A stretch of 64,000 nucleotides of DNA from Nocardioides ferulae (GCF_003660455.1 NZ_QZVR01000013.1:25280-89279); one strand, 5' to 3'; shown: positions 29,230-39,045, counted from the first letter of the stretch. Made by a program: numbers and translations. The notes: generated by a model from the letters alone, not told the origin.

Positions 29230-30761
29230 CGGCCGCTCACCGCGGGCTCGGCGGCGGCAGCGACGGCGTGCTCCTCGAGCTCGGACCAGTCGACCTCGGC
29301 CGTGCGCTGCTGGTACTCGGCGACGAAGCCGGGCCAGTTCGTGGTGATCCGGCCGCCGCCGCCCTCGCGGTACCAGCTCACGCAGCCGGTCCAGGCGCTG
29401 TCGGCGAGACGGTCCTGCATCTCCCGGTCGAACGCCGCGGCGACGTCCGGGCTGGCGGCGACCGCGCGAGCCCGGCCGTCGGCGATGCCCCGCACCACCT
29501 GGGCGATCCAGCCGGCCTGGGCCTCGGTCATGCCGAGGATCGAGCTGCCGCCGAGGTTGGTGTTGGGGCCGTAGACGCAGAACAGGTTCGGGAAGCCGGG
29601 CACGGTGATGCCCAGGTGGGCGTGGGCCCCGTCGGCCCAGACCTCGTGCAGTGGGACCCCGCCCGCGCCGCGCACGTCGATGCCGGCCAGGAACTCGGTG
29701 GCCGCGAAGCCGGTGCCCCAGATCAGCACGTCGGCCTCGTGCAGCCGCCCGTCGGCGGTGCGCACGCCGGCCGGCTCGACCGCACTGACCCGCTCGGTCA
29801 CCACGTCGACGTGCGGGCGGGCGAGCGCGGGGTACCAGTCGTTGGAGAAGAGGATCCGCTTGCAGCCCAGCGGGTAGTCCGGCCGCAGCGCCCGGCGCAG
29901 CGCCGGGTCCGGCACCTGCCGGCGGAGCTGGGCCCGCCAGGCGACCTTGAAGGCCGCCTTCAGCGGCCGGGCGACCCGCCCGTCGCCGGTGATCGCCCCG
30001 TTGAGCCGCTCCGACAGCACCCAGGTCAGGGACCGCCCGAACCGCTGCGTAACCGGCCAGCGGCGGAAGAGCCGGTGGTGCAGCCCGGTGTAGGCACGGT
30101 CCGGCTTCGGCACGATGTAGGGAGCCGAGCGCTGGAAGACCGTCATCGCGCCGACCTCGTCGACGATGCCGGGCACGAACTGGATCGCGCTGGCCCCGGT
30201 GCCGACGACCGCGACCCGCTTGCCGGCCAGCGGCACGTCGTGGCGCCACTGGGCGGAGTGGAACATCGGGCCCGAGAAGCTCTCGCGCCCCGGCAGGTCG
30301 GGGACCACCGGGTTCGAGAGCTGTCCGACCGCGGAGACCACCACGTCCGCGGTGATCTCCTCACCGGCGGCGGTGCGCAGCGTCCAGGTGGCGCTGGACT
30401 CGTCGTACGCGGCGGCGACGACGTCGACGCCGGTGCGGACCTTGTCGAGCACGCCGGTGTCGTGGGCCACCCGGCGGATGTAGTCGAGGATCACCGGCTG
30501 GGCCGGGTAGCGCCGTGGCCACTCCGGGTTCGGCGCGAAGGACCACGAGTAGAGCGCCGACGGCACGTCGCAGGCCGCGCCCGGGTAGGTGTTGTCCCGC
30601 CAGACGCCGCCCACCTCCTCGGCGCGCTCGAGGACGACGAGGTCGTCGATCCCGGCGCGCAGGAGCGACACGGCCGTGCCGAGGCCACCGAAGCCGGCGC
30701 CGATCACGGCGACCCGAGGGCCCGGCCGCGCGGTGGAGGGTGAGGGAGTGGGAGCAGTCAC
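29226..30761 (-). CDS. Baeyer-Villiger-type flavin monooxygenase
   Basis: 511-residue NADPH/FAD enzyme that would insert oxygen next to a ketone. It has the FAD Rossmann motif GAGFGGLG near the N-terminus, the BVMO fingerprint FxGxxxHxxxW as FSGPMFHSAQW, the NADPH motif VVGTGASA, and the WGTGF segment. GTG 30761 is eight bases after a TAGGTT box. It leads the decarboxylase-like gene and is divergent from an AraC regulator. Substrate (cyclic ketone or steroid) is inference from family. Confidence 0.88.
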   Translation of the reverse strand: MTAPTPSPSTARPGPRVAVIGAGFGGLGTAVSLLRAGIDDLVVLERAEEVGGVWRDNTYPGAACDVPSALYSWSFAPNPEWPRRYPAQPVILDYIRRVAHDTGVLDKVRTGVDVVAAAYDESSATWTLRTAAGEEITADVVVSAVGQLSNPVVPDLPGRESFSGPMFHSAQWRHDVPLAGKRVAVVGTGASAIQFVPGIVDEVGAMTVFQRSAPYIVPKPDRAYTGLHHRLFRRWPVTQRFGRSLTWVLSERLNGAITGDGRVARPLKAAFKVAWRAQLRRQVPDPALRRALRPDYPLGCKRILFSNDWYPALARPHVDVVTERVSAVEPAGVRTADGRLHEADVLIWGTGFAATEFLAGIDVRGAGGVPLHEVWADGAHAHLGITVPGFPNLFCVYGPNTNLGGSSILGMTEAQAGWIAQVVRGIADGRARAVAASPDVAAAFDREMQDRLADSAWTGCVSWYREGGGGRITTNWPGFVAEYQQRTAEVDWSELEEHAVAAAAEPAVSGR

Positions 30762-30853
30762 GTCGCAGCAACCTAGGGCGCCCGCGTCGCGCTGCCCAGG
30801 GCGCACCGGCCACCGGATCCACATTTGCGGCCACCTTGCGCGAGACTGGCCGC

Positions 30854-31858
30854 ATGGAGCTGCACCTCGAGCAGCCCGCGACCCGGCATTGGGACTTCCC
30901 CCGGTCGGTCGCCGGCGTCGCGATCCTCGTCGAGCACGGTGCCCGGCGTGGCCTGGACCGCGGTGCGCTGCTCGCCGGCACCACACTGGCCCCGGCCGAC
31001 CTCGAGCAGGCCGGGCGTGAGGTCACCGCCGAGCAGGAGCTGCGCGTCGTGCGCAACCTGCAGCACGCGCTCGGCGCGGACACCGCCGCCCGCCGCGGCG
31101 CACTCGGGGAGGCGGTCGGCGGCGACTACCACGTGAGCACCTTCGGGATCCTCGGCTTCGCGCTGCTCTCCAGCCGCACCGTCCTGGAGCTGCTCAACCT
31201 GACCATGCGCTTCCTCGACCTCAGCTACATCTTCACCACCCCCACCGTGGCGCGCAGCGGCGAGCAGGTGCAGCTGCGACTCGACGGTGCCTCGCTGCCG
31301 CCCGACGTGCGCGACCTGCTGCTCGCCCGCGACGCGACCGCGATCCGCGGTGTCGCCGGCGAGCTCGTGCCGGGTGGCATCGACGAGCGCGTGGTCCACG
31401 CCGACCCGCACTCGCTGACGCTGCTGCTCGACGTCGCCCAGCTGCGGCGAGCCCTGCCTCTGGCCAACCCGCAGTCCCTGGCGCTGGCCGAGCAGCTGTG
31501 CCGAGACGTCGTCGAGCGGCGCCGCCGCAGCAGCGGCACCGCCAGCCGGGTGCGGGTGCTGGTCGCCCAGCGCCTGGCCTCCGGCGCGCAGGCCGCCGAG
31601 GTGGCCACCGCGCTCGGCCTCTCCGAGCGCACGCTGCGCCGACGGCTCGCGGCCGAGGGCACGTCGTACCAGCGGCTGCTCGACGAGGTGCGCGAGTCGC
31701 TGGCCGTCGAGCTGCTCGGCACCGGCCTGCTCTCGGTCGACGACGTCGCCCACCGGCTCGGCTACGCCGAGGCGTCCACCTTCATCGTGGCCTTCCGCCG
31801 GTGGACCGGGCAGACGCCCGGATCCCTCCGGTCGGCCACGGGAGAGGCGCTCAGGTGA
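30854..31858 (+). CDS. AraC-family regulator with arabinose-binding-type N-terminal domain
   Basis: 334 residues. The N-terminal ~190 residues (SVAGVAILVEHGARRGL..., YHVSTFGILGFALLSSRTVLELL) match the domain found in OruR/ArgR-like AraC proteins; the C-terminal domain (about 240-325) has two helix-turn-helices, LSERTLRRRLAAEGTSYQ and VDDVAHRLGYAEASTFIVAFRRWTG. GAGACT lies six bases before the ATG. Divergent from the monooxygenase operon, its likely target. The 3' end overlaps the convergent SDR gene by eight bases. Confidence 0.88.
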   Translation: MELHLEQPATRHWDFPRSVAGVAILVEHGARRGLDRGALLAGTTLAPADLEQAGREVTAEQELRVVRNLQHALGADTAARRGALGEAVGGDYHVSTFGILGFALLSSRTVLELLNLTMRFLDLSYIFTTPTVARSGEQVQLRLDGASLPPDVRDLLLARDATAIRGVAGELVPGGIDERVVHADPHSLTLLLDVAQLRRALPLANPQSLALAEQLCRDVVERRRRSSGTASRVRVLVAQRLASGAQAAEVATALGLSERTLRRRLAAEGTSYQRLLDEVRESLAVELLGTGLLSVDDVAHRLGYAEASTFIVAFRRWTGQTPGSLRSATGEALR

Positions 31859-32654
31859 TCGTCATCCCGCCGTCGACCGCGAGCGTCTGGCCGGTCACGT
31901 AGCCGCCGGCGGCGGAGGCCAGGAACACCACGGCCGCCGTGAGCTCGACGGGGTCGCCCTTGCGGCCCATCGGGATCCGCCCCAGCTGGGAGTCGAGGTA
32001 GCCGGGCGGGTACTGCTCGGTCATCTCGGAGGTGAAGAACCCCGGCGCGATCGCGTTCACCCGGATGCCCTTGCGCCCGGTCCACTGCTGGGCCAGGTCG
32101 CGGGTCAGGCCGATCAACCCGGCCTTCGACGCGGCGTACGCGGCCTGGGGGAGCCCGGCGGTGGTGATGCCCAGCACCGAGCTGATGTTGACGATGCTCG
32201 AGCCCGGCTGCATCACCCGCCCGCACGCCTGGGCCATCCAGTAGCAGCCGTGGAGGTTGACCTCGATCACCTGACGGAACTGGTCGGGTGTCTCCCGGGT
32301 GGCCGGCACCGCGGTGCCGACGCCGGCGTTGTTGACCAGCACGTCGACCCGCCCGAACTCGGCCATCGCCGCCTCCACCAGCGCGGTGCAGGAGTCGGGG
32401 TCGGAGACGTCGGTTGCCACCGGAAGCGCCCGGCGGCCGGCGGCCTCGACCAGGCGCGCGGTCTCGGTGAGCCGGTCGGCACGACGGGCGCCCAGCACCA
32501 CGTCGGCACCGGCCTCGGCGAGCCCCTTGGCGAACGCCACGCCCAGCCCGCTGGAGGCGCCGGTGACGATCGCGACCCGGCCGTCGAGGCGGAACAGGTC
32601 GGGGACGGTGCTGGTCTCGGGGCTGGTCGTGGGGGAGGGCTCCGGTGACGTCAT
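31851..32654 (-). CDS. Short-chain dehydrogenase/reductase
   Basis: 267-residue NAD(P)-dependent oxidoreductase with TGASSGLG (about 31-38), NNAG (108-111), catalytic serine in NISSVLG (about 158), and Y173-x3-K177 in YAASK, and a C-terminal YVTGQTLAVDGGM. An intact classical SDR. The ATG stands six bases after TACAGT (32666-32661 on the minus strand) with a -35-like GCGACA 17 bases further. Convergent with the AraC gene, divergent from leuS. Possibly part of the ketone pathway; substrate unknown. Confidence 0.87.
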   Translation of the reverse strand: MTSPEPSPTTSPETSTVPDLFRLDGRVAIVTGASSGLGVAFAKGLAEAGADVVLGARRADRLTETARLVEAAGRRALPVATDVSDPDSCTALVEAAMAEFGRVDVLVNNAGVGTAVPATRETPDQFRQVIEVNLHGCYWMAQACGRVMQPGSSIVNISSVLGITTAGLPQAAYAASKAGLIGLTRDLAQQWTGRKGIRVNAIAPGFFTSEMTEQYPPGYLDSQLGRIPMGRKGDPVELTAAVVFLASAAGGYVTGQTLAVDGGMTIT

Positions 32655-32680
32655 GCCCGCACTGTAGGGGCGGGCGCGCT

Positions 32681-32730
32681 CGCTGTCGCCCGTGCTCGCC
32701 CGTGCTCGCCCGTGCTCGTCCGGGCTCGCC
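32681..32730. repeat. Five 10-bp tandem repeats between SDR and leuS promoters
   Basis: Consecutive decamers CGCTGTCGCC, CGTGCTCGCC, CGTGCTCGCC, CGTGCTCGTC and CGGGCTCGCC, one unit per about one helical turn. They fill the space between the SDR -35 region and the leuS -10 box. Could bind a regulator in register, or be a slippage product. Confidence 0.8.
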
Positions 32731-32737
32731 GGGGCGG

Positions 32738-32743
32738 TAGGAT
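32738..32743 (+). promoter_or_regulatory. -10 box of the leuS leader transcript
   Basis: TAGGAT followed by seven bases and the ATG of the leader peptide, so transcription would start at or beside that ATG. No convincing -35 box; the decamer repeats occupy its place. Confidence 0.55.
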
Positions 32744-32750
32744 GACGCCC

Positions 32751-32777
32751 ATGCGGCAGGACCTGCTCCTTAGCTAG
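32751..32777 (+). CDS. Leucine-rich leader peptide of leuS (MRQDLLLS)
   Basis: Eight codons ending in TAG, with three successive leucine codons CTG CTC CTT at 32763-32771; CTT is rare in DNA of this GC content. An in-frame ATG at 32742 would give a longer form but overlaps the -10 box. A hairpin begins one base after the stop and an intrinsic terminator 25 bases after it, all before leuS. This is the standard layout of ribosome-mediated attenuation: shortage of charged tRNA-Leu stalls the ribosome at the leucine codons and relieves termination. Inferred from sequence. Confidence 0.75.
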   Translation: MRQDLLLS

Positions 32778-32827
32778 CCGCGTCGACCAGCTCGGCGCGG
32801 CCGCCCCTCGAGCCCGAGGGGCTTTTT
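32778..32827 (+). terminator. leuS attenuator: pause hairpin and intrinsic terminator
   Basis: First hairpin: CCGCGTCGA (32778-32786) with TCGGCGCGG (32792-32800), nine pairs including one G-T. Terminator: GCCCCTCG (32803-32810) with CGAGGGGC (32815-32822) and TTTTT at 32823-32827, one of the few T-tract terminators here. An alternative pairing CTCGG (32791-32795) with CCGAG (32814-32818) would break both, but is only five pairs. Confidence 0.75.
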
Positions 32828-32894
32828 CATGCCCGTCCGCGACAGGCTCTCGGCGGGCGAGGGGAGCCGGACCACCAGAGGTGAGAGAGACGAG

Positions 32895-35396
32895 ATGAGC
32901 GAGCGAGACGAGCAGGCCGAGCCGGCGACGTACGACGTGCAGGCGGTCCAGGACAAGTGGCTGCCCGTGTGGGACGAGCTGCAGCCGTTCCGCGCCGACG
33001 ACGCCTCGCCGCGCGAGAAGAAGTACGCGCTGACGATGTTCCCCTACCCCAGTGGCGACCTGCACATGGGTCACGCCGAGGTGACCGCGCTGCACGACGT
33101 CATCGCGCGCTACTGGTGGCAGCGCGGCTACGACGTGCTGAACCCGATGGGTTGGGACTCCTTCGGCCTCCCCGCCGAGAACGCCGCCATCCGCAACGAC
33201 GAGCACCCGGCGACCTACACCTACGCCAACATCGAGACGCAGTACGAGTCGTTCAAGCACTACGGCATCTCCTTCGACTGGTCCCGCCGGCTGCACACCT
33301 CCGACCCGGAGTACTACCGCTGGACCCAGTGGCTGTTCCTGAAGTTCCGCGAGCGCGGACTGGCCTACCGCAAGAACAGCCCGGTCAACTGGTGCCCCAA
33401 CGACCAGACCGTGCTGGCCAACGAGCAGGTGGTCGACGGGCGGTGCGAGCGCTGCGGCGCCGACGTCACCAAGCGCGAGCTGACCCAGTGGTACTTCAAG
33501 ATCACCGAGTACGCCCAGGAGCTGCTGGACCGCCTCGACGACCTGGAGCCGACCTGGCCGGCCCGCGTGGTGACCGCGCAGCGCAACTGGATCGGTCGCT
33601 CCGAGGGCGCCCACGTCGACTTCCGCGTCGAGGGCCGCGAGGAGCCGATCACGGTCTACACCACGCGACCCGACACGATCTTCGGCACGACGTTCATGGT
33701 CGTGGCCGTCGACTCGGCGCTCGCCGACGAGCTGGTGACCGACGAGCAGCGGCCCGCCTTCGAGGCCTACCGCGAGGAGATCCGCAAGGAGACCGAGATC
33801 GAGCGGCTCTCGACGGACCGCCCGAAGACCGGAGTCGACCTGGGGGTCACGGCGACCAACCCGGTGACCGGCGAGCCGATCCCGGTGTGGGCGACCGACT
33901 ACGTCCTGGCCGACTACGGCACCGGCGCGGTCATGGGTGTGCCCGGCGGCGACCAGCGGGACTGGGAGTTCGCCACGGTCATGGGCCTGCCGATCGTCCG
34001 GACCACCCAGACGCCCGACGGCTTCGAGGGCGAGGCCTACAGCGGCGAGGGACCCGCCATCAACTCCCCGGCCCCGGGCACCGCGGCGCCGCTGGACATC
34101 AACGGGCTGGAGGTGGCCGACGCCAAGCGCGCCACCATCGACTTCCTGGAGCAGCAGGGCACCGGCAAGGGCGCGGTGAACTTCCGGCTGCGCGACTGGC
34201 TGCTCAGCCGGCAGCGCTACTGGGGCGTGCCGATCCCGATCATCCACTGCGAGAAGGACGGCGAGGTCGCCGTCCCCTACGACCAGCTGCCGCTGGAGCT
34301 GCCGGAGCTGCGTGGCGCCGACCTGAAGCCGAAGGGCGTCTCGCCGCTGGCGGCCGCCGAGGACTGGGTCAACGTCGCCTGCCCGACCTGTGGCGGCCCC
34401 GCCAAGCGGGACAGCGACACGATGGACACGTTCGTGGACTCGTCGTGGTACTTCCTGCGCTACTGCTCGCCGGGCTACACCGAGGGCCCGTTCGACCCGG
34501 AGAAGGCCAGGGCGTGGATGCCGGCCGACATCTACGTCGGCGGTGTCGAGCACGCCGTGCTCCACCTGCTCTACGCGCGCTTCTTCACCAAGGTGCTGCG
34601 CGACATGGGGATGCTGGACGTCGACGAGCCCTTCGCGGCCCAGCTCAACCAGGGCTTCGTCATCAACCGCGGCAAGAAGATGAGCAAGTCACTGGGCAAC
34701 GGGGTCAGCCTGGGAGAGCAGCTCGCCGAGTTCGGAGTCGACGCCGTCCGCCTCACCCTGGTCTTCGCGGGTCCGCCGGAGGACGACATCGACTGGGCCG
34801 AGATGTCCCCGGCCGGGTCGCTGCGCTTCCTGCAGCGCGCCTGGCGGCTCTCCGGTGACGTCGCCTCCGCCCCCGGGACGCCGGCCGAGGACGGCGACGT
34901 CGCGCTGCGCCGGACCACCGCGCGGGCCGTGAGCGACGCCGCCGAGCTGGTCGAGTCCTACCGCTTCAACGTGATGGTCGCCCGGGTGATGGAGCTGGTG
35001 AACGCCACCCGCAAGGCCATCGACTCCGGCTGCGGACCGGCCGACCCGGCCGTGCGGGAGGCCGCCGAGGCGGTCGCGATCCTGCTGTCGCTGGTCGCGC
35101 CGTACACCGCCGAGGAGATGTGGGAGCGGCTCGGCCGCAACCCCGACCGCCGGCAGACCGTCGCCCGGGCCGGCTGGCCGGCCGTCGACCCGGCGCTGTT
35201 GGTCGAGGAGTCGGTGACCGCGGTCGTGCAGATCCAGGGCAAGGTCAAGGCCCGGCTGGAGGTGTCTCCCGACATCAGCGAGGCCGACCTGGAGGCGCTG
35301 GCGCTGGCCGACGACGCGGTGGTCAGGGCGATCGACGGGCGCCCGGTCCGCAAGGTCGTCGTGCGCGCACCCAAGCTGGTCAACGTGGTGGTCTGA
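32895..35396 (+). CDS. leuS: Leucyl-tRNA synthetase
   Basis: Charges tRNA-Leu. The 833-residue class I enzyme has HMGH (57-60, the HIGH motif) after PYPSGDL, the CP1 editing domain with [12 protein letters not shown], a zinc-like CERCGAD segment, and KMSKS (595-599) in [14 protein letters not shown] 32895 is preferred to an upstream in-frame ATG at 32829 because homologues start close to it and GAGAGACGAG precedes it. Expression is probably set by the leader-peptide attenuator just upstream. Confidence 0.97.
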   Translation: MSERDEQAEPATYDVQAVQDKWLPVWDELQPFRADDASPREKKYALTMFPYPSGDLHMGHAEVTALHDVIARYWWQRGYDVLNPMGWDSFGLPAENAAIRNDEHPATYTYANIETQYESFKHYGISFDWSRRLHTSDPEYYRWTQWLFLKFRERGLAYRKNSPVNWCPNDQTVLANEQVVDGRCERCGADVTKRELTQWYFKITEYAQELLDRLDDLEPTWPARVVTAQRNWIGRSEGAHVDFRVEGREEPITVYTTRPDTIFGTTFMVVAVDSALADELVTDEQRPAFEAYREEIRKETEIERLSTDRPKTGVDLGVTATNPVTGEPIPVWATDYVLADYGTGAVMGVPGGDQRDWEFATVMGLPIVRTTQTPDGFEGEAYSGEGPAINSPAPGTAAPLDINGLEVADAKRATIDFLEQQGTGKGAVNFRLRDWLLSRQRYWGVPIPIIHCEKDGEVAVPYDQLPLELPELRGADLKPKGVSPLAAAEDWVNVACPTCGGPAKRDSDTMDTFVDSSWYFLRYCSPGYTEGPFDPEKARAWMPADIYVGGVEHAVLHLLYARFFTKVLRDMGMLDVDEPFAAQLNQGFVINRGKKMSKSLGNGVSLGEQLAEFGVDAVRLTLVFAGPPEDDIDWAEMSPAGSLRFLQRAWRLSGDVASAPGTPAEDGDVALRRTTARAVSDAAELVESYRFNVMVARVMELVNATRKAIDSGCGPADPAVREAAEAVAILLSLVAPYTAEEMWERLGRNPDRRQTVARAGWPAVDPALLVEESVTAVVQIQGKVKARLEVSPDISEADLEALALADDAVVRAIDGRPVRKVVVRAPKLVNVVV

Positions 35397-35428
35397 CGCC
35401 CCGGCGCGGGGCCGCTACCCTTCGGCGC

Positions 35429-36283
35429 ATGCCGGTCCGCCTCTGCACCGACTCGACCGCCATGCTGCTGCCCGACGAGGTGGCCGCAGGGCGGATCGAC
35501 GTCGTGCCGGTGCAGGTCGTGATCGGCCCGCACGTCTACGACGAGGGCGACGAGGAGGCGACGCCCGAGCGGGTCGCCGAGGCGCTGCGCGAGTTCCTGC
35601 CGGTGAGCACCTCGCGCCCCGGGCCGGCGGTGTTCCTCGAGCACTACCGGAAGCTGGCCGAGGAGGGGGCGAGCGAGATCGTCTCGGTGCACCTGTCCGG
35701 CGAGATGAGCGGCACCTTCGAGTCCGCGCTGCTGGCCGCCAGGGAGTCGCCGGTTCCGGTGACGACCGTCGACACCCGTCAGGTGGGCCCTGGTGTCGGG
35801 TTCGCCGTGCTGGCCGCCGCCGACGCGCTGGAGCAGGGTGGCAGCGCCACGGACGCCGCGGATGCCGCCGGCCGGCGCGCGGCCGCCTGCACGTCGCTGT
35901 TCTACGTCGACACGCTGGAGTACCTCCGGCGCGGCGGCCGGATCGGCACCGCCGCCAAGCTCCTCGGCTCGGCGCTCGCGGTGAAGCCGCTGCTGCAGAT
36001 CGAGGAGGGCCGAGTGGCGAGCCTGGAGCGGGTGCGCACCTCGGGCCGCGCGCTGGCCCGGCTGGAGGAGCTGGCGGTGCAGACGGCCGGCGAGGAGCCG
36101 GTCGACGTCAGCGTCGCCCACCTGGCCAGCGGTGACCGGGCCGGCCAGCTCACCGAGCACCTCACCGAGCGGCTGGCGGCCAACCTCGAGGGCCGCGAGG
36201 TGCGCTGCGGCGAGCTCGGTGCGGTGCTCGGGGCCCACGTCGGCCCGGGGATGATCGCGGTCTGCGTGGCGCCCCGCGTCTGA
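35429..36283 (+). CDS. DegV-family fatty-acid-binding protein
   Basis: 284-residue DegV protein; characterised members bind a fatty acid and present it to a fatty-acid kinase (FakB role). Sequence starts MPVRLCTDSTAMLL, has a PVSTSRPGP loop, the HLSGEMSGTFESA block and the LEYLRRGGRIG motif. TACCCT (35416-35421) is seven bases before the ATG, suggesting a leaderless transcript separate from leuS. No FakA kinase is nearby. Convergent with the PucR gene. Confidence 0.88.
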   Translation: MPVRLCTDSTAMLLPDEVAAGRIDVVPVQVVIGPHVYDEGDEEATPERVAEALREFLPVSTSRPGPAVFLEHYRKLAEEGASEIVSVHLSGEMSGTFESALLAARESPVPVTTVDTRQVGPGVGFAVLAAADALEQGGSATDAADAAGRRAAACTSLFYVDTLEYLRRGGRIGTAAKLLGSALAVKPLLQIEEGRVASLERVRTSGRALARLEELAVQTAGEEPVDVSVAHLASGDRAGQLTEHLTERLAANLEGREVRCGELGAVLGAHVGPGMIAVCVAPRV

Positions 36284-36302
36284 GCCGGGTCCGCGCCGGT
36301 CA

Positions 36303-36322
36303 GCCGGGCCGGTCAGCCCGGC
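36303..36322. terminator. Possible terminator between degV and the PucR gene
   Basis: GCCGGGC and GCCCGGC form a seven-base stem with a six-base loop holding the PucR stop codon; short and without T tract. Confidence 0.4.
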
Positions 36323-37839
36323 CGGTTCGCCGCCGAGGAGCGCAGCCGCCAGCTCACCAGGGCGAGGTCGAGCGCGGTGCGCGCCTGCCGCGCGTCGAAG
36401 TCGAGGTCGCCGAGCAGCCGGCTGATCCGCTCCAGGCGGGAGTAGAGCGTCTGGCGGCGGATGCCGAGCGCCTCGGCGGCCGCCGTCTTCGACAGCCCGA
36501 CCTCGAGGTAGGTGTCGAGCGTCGTCACCAGGTCGGAGCCGCGGCGGGCGTCCTGCTCGAGCAGCGGTCCCAGCTGGTCCTCGACGAACCCCTCGAGGTC
36601 GGCGTCGGTGACCACCCGGGAGAGCAGCATGTAGACGCCCAGCTCGCTGGCCAGCACGACCCGTGAGCCGAGCACCAGCCGGTTGGCCAGGGTCAGCGCC
36701 TCGCGGGCGGCGGGCAGGCAGCGGGCGAGGCCGGCGACGTCCTCCACGGGCGGGCCGCCGACGGCCCGGGCCACCGAGCCGCCGACGGTGGCGCGCAGCT
36801 CCTCGTCGACCGAGCGCACCAGCTCCTGCAGGCGGGCCCGCAGCTGTCCCGGCGGCACGGCGCCCGCCAGCATCACCACGCCGTCGACCTCCGCGACCAG
36901 CGCGGGGCCGAGCACGGCGCGGGCGGCCGCGGCCGTGGCGTTCAGCCCGGCCCGGGTGGGCGTCGGCAGGCTCAGCGCCAGCGCGACGCCGACGACCTGG
37001 TGCCCGCGTCGCACGCCGAGCCCCGCGGCCTCGGCCTGGGCGATGATCTCACCGCGGGAGAGGTACTGGCCGGTGGTCAGCCAGCGCACCAGCTCCGCAC
37101 CGGCCGGGCGCCGGCCACCGCCGGCCGGGCCGCTCTGCGCCAGGCAGACCGCCAGCGAGGTCGCGCACCGCTGGGCCACCGCACGCACCGAGGGCGTCGC
37201 CTCCCCGGCCAGGGCGAGCACCGCCCACGGACCGCCGCCGACGTCGTGCTCCGTGGTGCTCGGCGCCGACGTGCGCACGTCGCGGCCCACGAGCAGCGCG
37301 CCGCCGGGGGAGTAGACACCCGCCTCGACCCCGCACAGGTCCTCGACCACCGTGAGCAGCTCGGCGATGCCGGCACCGGTGGCGAGCACCGCCGAGAGCC
37401 GGGACGAGGCCTCCTCGAGGCGACGCAGCCGGGCCACCTCGCCCTCGACCAGCATCGGGTGCACGGCCTCGGTGACCTCGATGAACGGCACCACGCCGCG
37501 CAGCAGCACCAGCGGCAGGTCGTGCTCCGCGGCGGCCTCCACGAGGCCCTCGGGCGGACGGGTGAAGGTGCGGCCGAGCTCCAGCATCAGCGCCGCGACC
37601 TGCTGGCGCGCCAGCGAGGCGACGTAGCCACCGACCGCGGTCGAGCCCATGCCCACCAGCCCCAGGCCGGTGGTGAGCAGGACCTCCCCGCCCTTGAGCA
37701 GCGGCGAGATGTCGTAGATCTCGGAGGTGTGGATCCAGCGCACCGACCGGCGGTCCAGCCCGGAGCCCACGACGACCTCGGGCCGGGCCGCCTGCATCAC
37801 GGGGAGCGCCAGCAGCCGGGCGACGGTGAGGCCGGTCAT
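36313..37839 (-). CDS. PucR-family transcriptional regulator
   Basis: 508 residues: N-terminal PucR purine-catabolism domain (about 1-125; TVARLLALPVMQAARPEVVVG, TSEIYDISPLLKGGEVLLTTG), a middle GGDEF-like CdaR region, and the C-terminal PucR helix-turn-helix (about 440-500; TLDTYLEVGLSKTAAAEALGIRRQTLYSRLERI). ATG 37839 gives the family N-terminus. It is divergent from the BMP/ABC operon with a cytosine deaminase, so it probably controls nucleobase or nucleoside uptake and use, perhaps with the transported base as effector. The shared 118-base gap has no clear palindrome beyond CCCGCGGG. Confidence 0.9.
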   Translation of the reverse strand: MTGLTVARLLALPVMQAARPEVVVGSGLDRRSVRWIHTSEIYDISPLLKGGEVLLTTGLGLVGMGSTAVGGYVASLARQQVAALMLELGRTFTRPPEGLVEAAAEHDLPLVLLRGVVPFIEVTEAVHPMLVEGEVARLRRLEEASSRLSAVLATGAGIAELLTVVEDLCGVEAGVYSPGGALLVGRDVRTSAPSTTEHDVGGGPWAVLALAGEATPSVRAVAQRCATSLAVCLAQSGPAGGGRRPAGAELVRWLTTGQYLSRGEIIAQAEAAGLGVRRGHQVVGVALALSLPTPTRAGLNATAAAARAVLGPALVAEVDGVVMLAGAVPPGQLRARLQELVRSVDEELRATVGGSVARAVGGPPVEDVAGLARCLPAAREALTLANRLVLGSRVVLASELGVYMLLSRVVTDADLEGFVEDQLGPLLEQDARRGSDLVTTLDTYLEVGLSKTAAAEALGIRRQTLYSRLERISRLLGDLDFDARQARTALDLALVSWRLRSSAANRPG

Positions 37840-37957
37840 GGAGAGGACGATATGACCAGTTCTTACGTTCCCGAAATGACGATTCGCCCCTTGTTGCCCG
37901 CGGGTCGACGGCGATTGACTGCCATCACGCTCGACCACCACCCCCTGGAGGTGCCTC

Positions 37958-39045
37958 ATGACCACCCTTTCCCGCCGCGGCCGAGCAGGCCGTCCCGTCC
38001 GGCGACTCGCCCTCCGTCTGGGGGTCGTCGCCCTCGCCGCCTCGCTGGCCGCCTGCGGTGGCACCACCGGCGAGGAGACCGCCTCCAACGGCGGCGACTC
38101 CGATGCCCCGCTCATCTACGGCGTCTTCGCCACCCCGCTCGAGGAGCCGTGGGACGGGGCGATCCACGCGGCGCTGCAGTCGGCCGCCGAGGACGGGGAG
38201 ATCGAGTACAAGCACGTCGACAACGTCAACACCTCCGACGCCATGGAGCGCACCCTGCGCGACATCGCCGGCAACGAGAGCCCGGACGCGATCATGGGCG
38301 ACGCGTTCGCGGCCGAGGAGGCGGTGCGCAAGGTCGCCGCCGAGTTCCCCGACATCCCGTTCGCGTTCGGCTCCGGCGAGGAGCCGGTCGAGCCGAACAT
38401 GAGCGTGTTCGACAACTGGCTGCAGGACCCGGCCTACCTCGCGGGCATGCTGGCCGGCGGGCTGACGAAGAGCGACACCATCGGGGTCGTCGGCGCGATG
38501 CCGATCCCCGAGGTCAACCGGATCGTGAACGCGTTCGTGATGGGGGTCAAGGAGACCAACCCCCGGGCCACGGTCAAGGTCTCGATGATCAACACCTTCT
38601 TCGACCCCGCCGCGGCGAAGCAGGCGGCCGAGGCCCACGTCGCGGCCGGCGCGGACGTGCTGTTCGCCGAGCGCGACGGCGTGATCGCCGCCGCCGAGGA
38701 GGCCGACATCCCCGTGATCGGGATGATGGTCGACCAGCACGAAGAGGCCCCCGGCCACGTCCTGACCTCGCTGCTGTGGAACATGCGCCCCACCGTCGAC
38801 GCGGTGGTCGAGCAGGCGACCGGCGAGCCGGCCGCGGTGGACCTCGGCGAGTTCTCGTTCATGAAGGTCGGCGGCAGCGACCTGGCGCCGATCAACACCG
38901 ACGTCGTCGGCGGGGTGCCCGACGACCTGCTGGCCCGCGTCGAGGAGCGCCAGGGCCAGATCATGGACGGCAGCTTCGTCACGCCCGTGGACGAGTCCGC
39001 ACCGGGCAGCTCGATCAAGGTCTCGACCGTGGAGGTTCCCGAGCA

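Noticed and set aside
32738..32894. T-box riboswitch as the leuS control element
   Set aside because: The leader is only about 145 bases and has neither the conserved T-box sequence nor a stem I specifier structure; a translated leucine-rich leader with an intrinsic terminator explains it better.
32829..32894. leuS start at ATG 32829
   Set aside because: It would begin two bases after the terminator T tract and add 22 residues that look like untranslated leader; ATG 32895 fits family starts.
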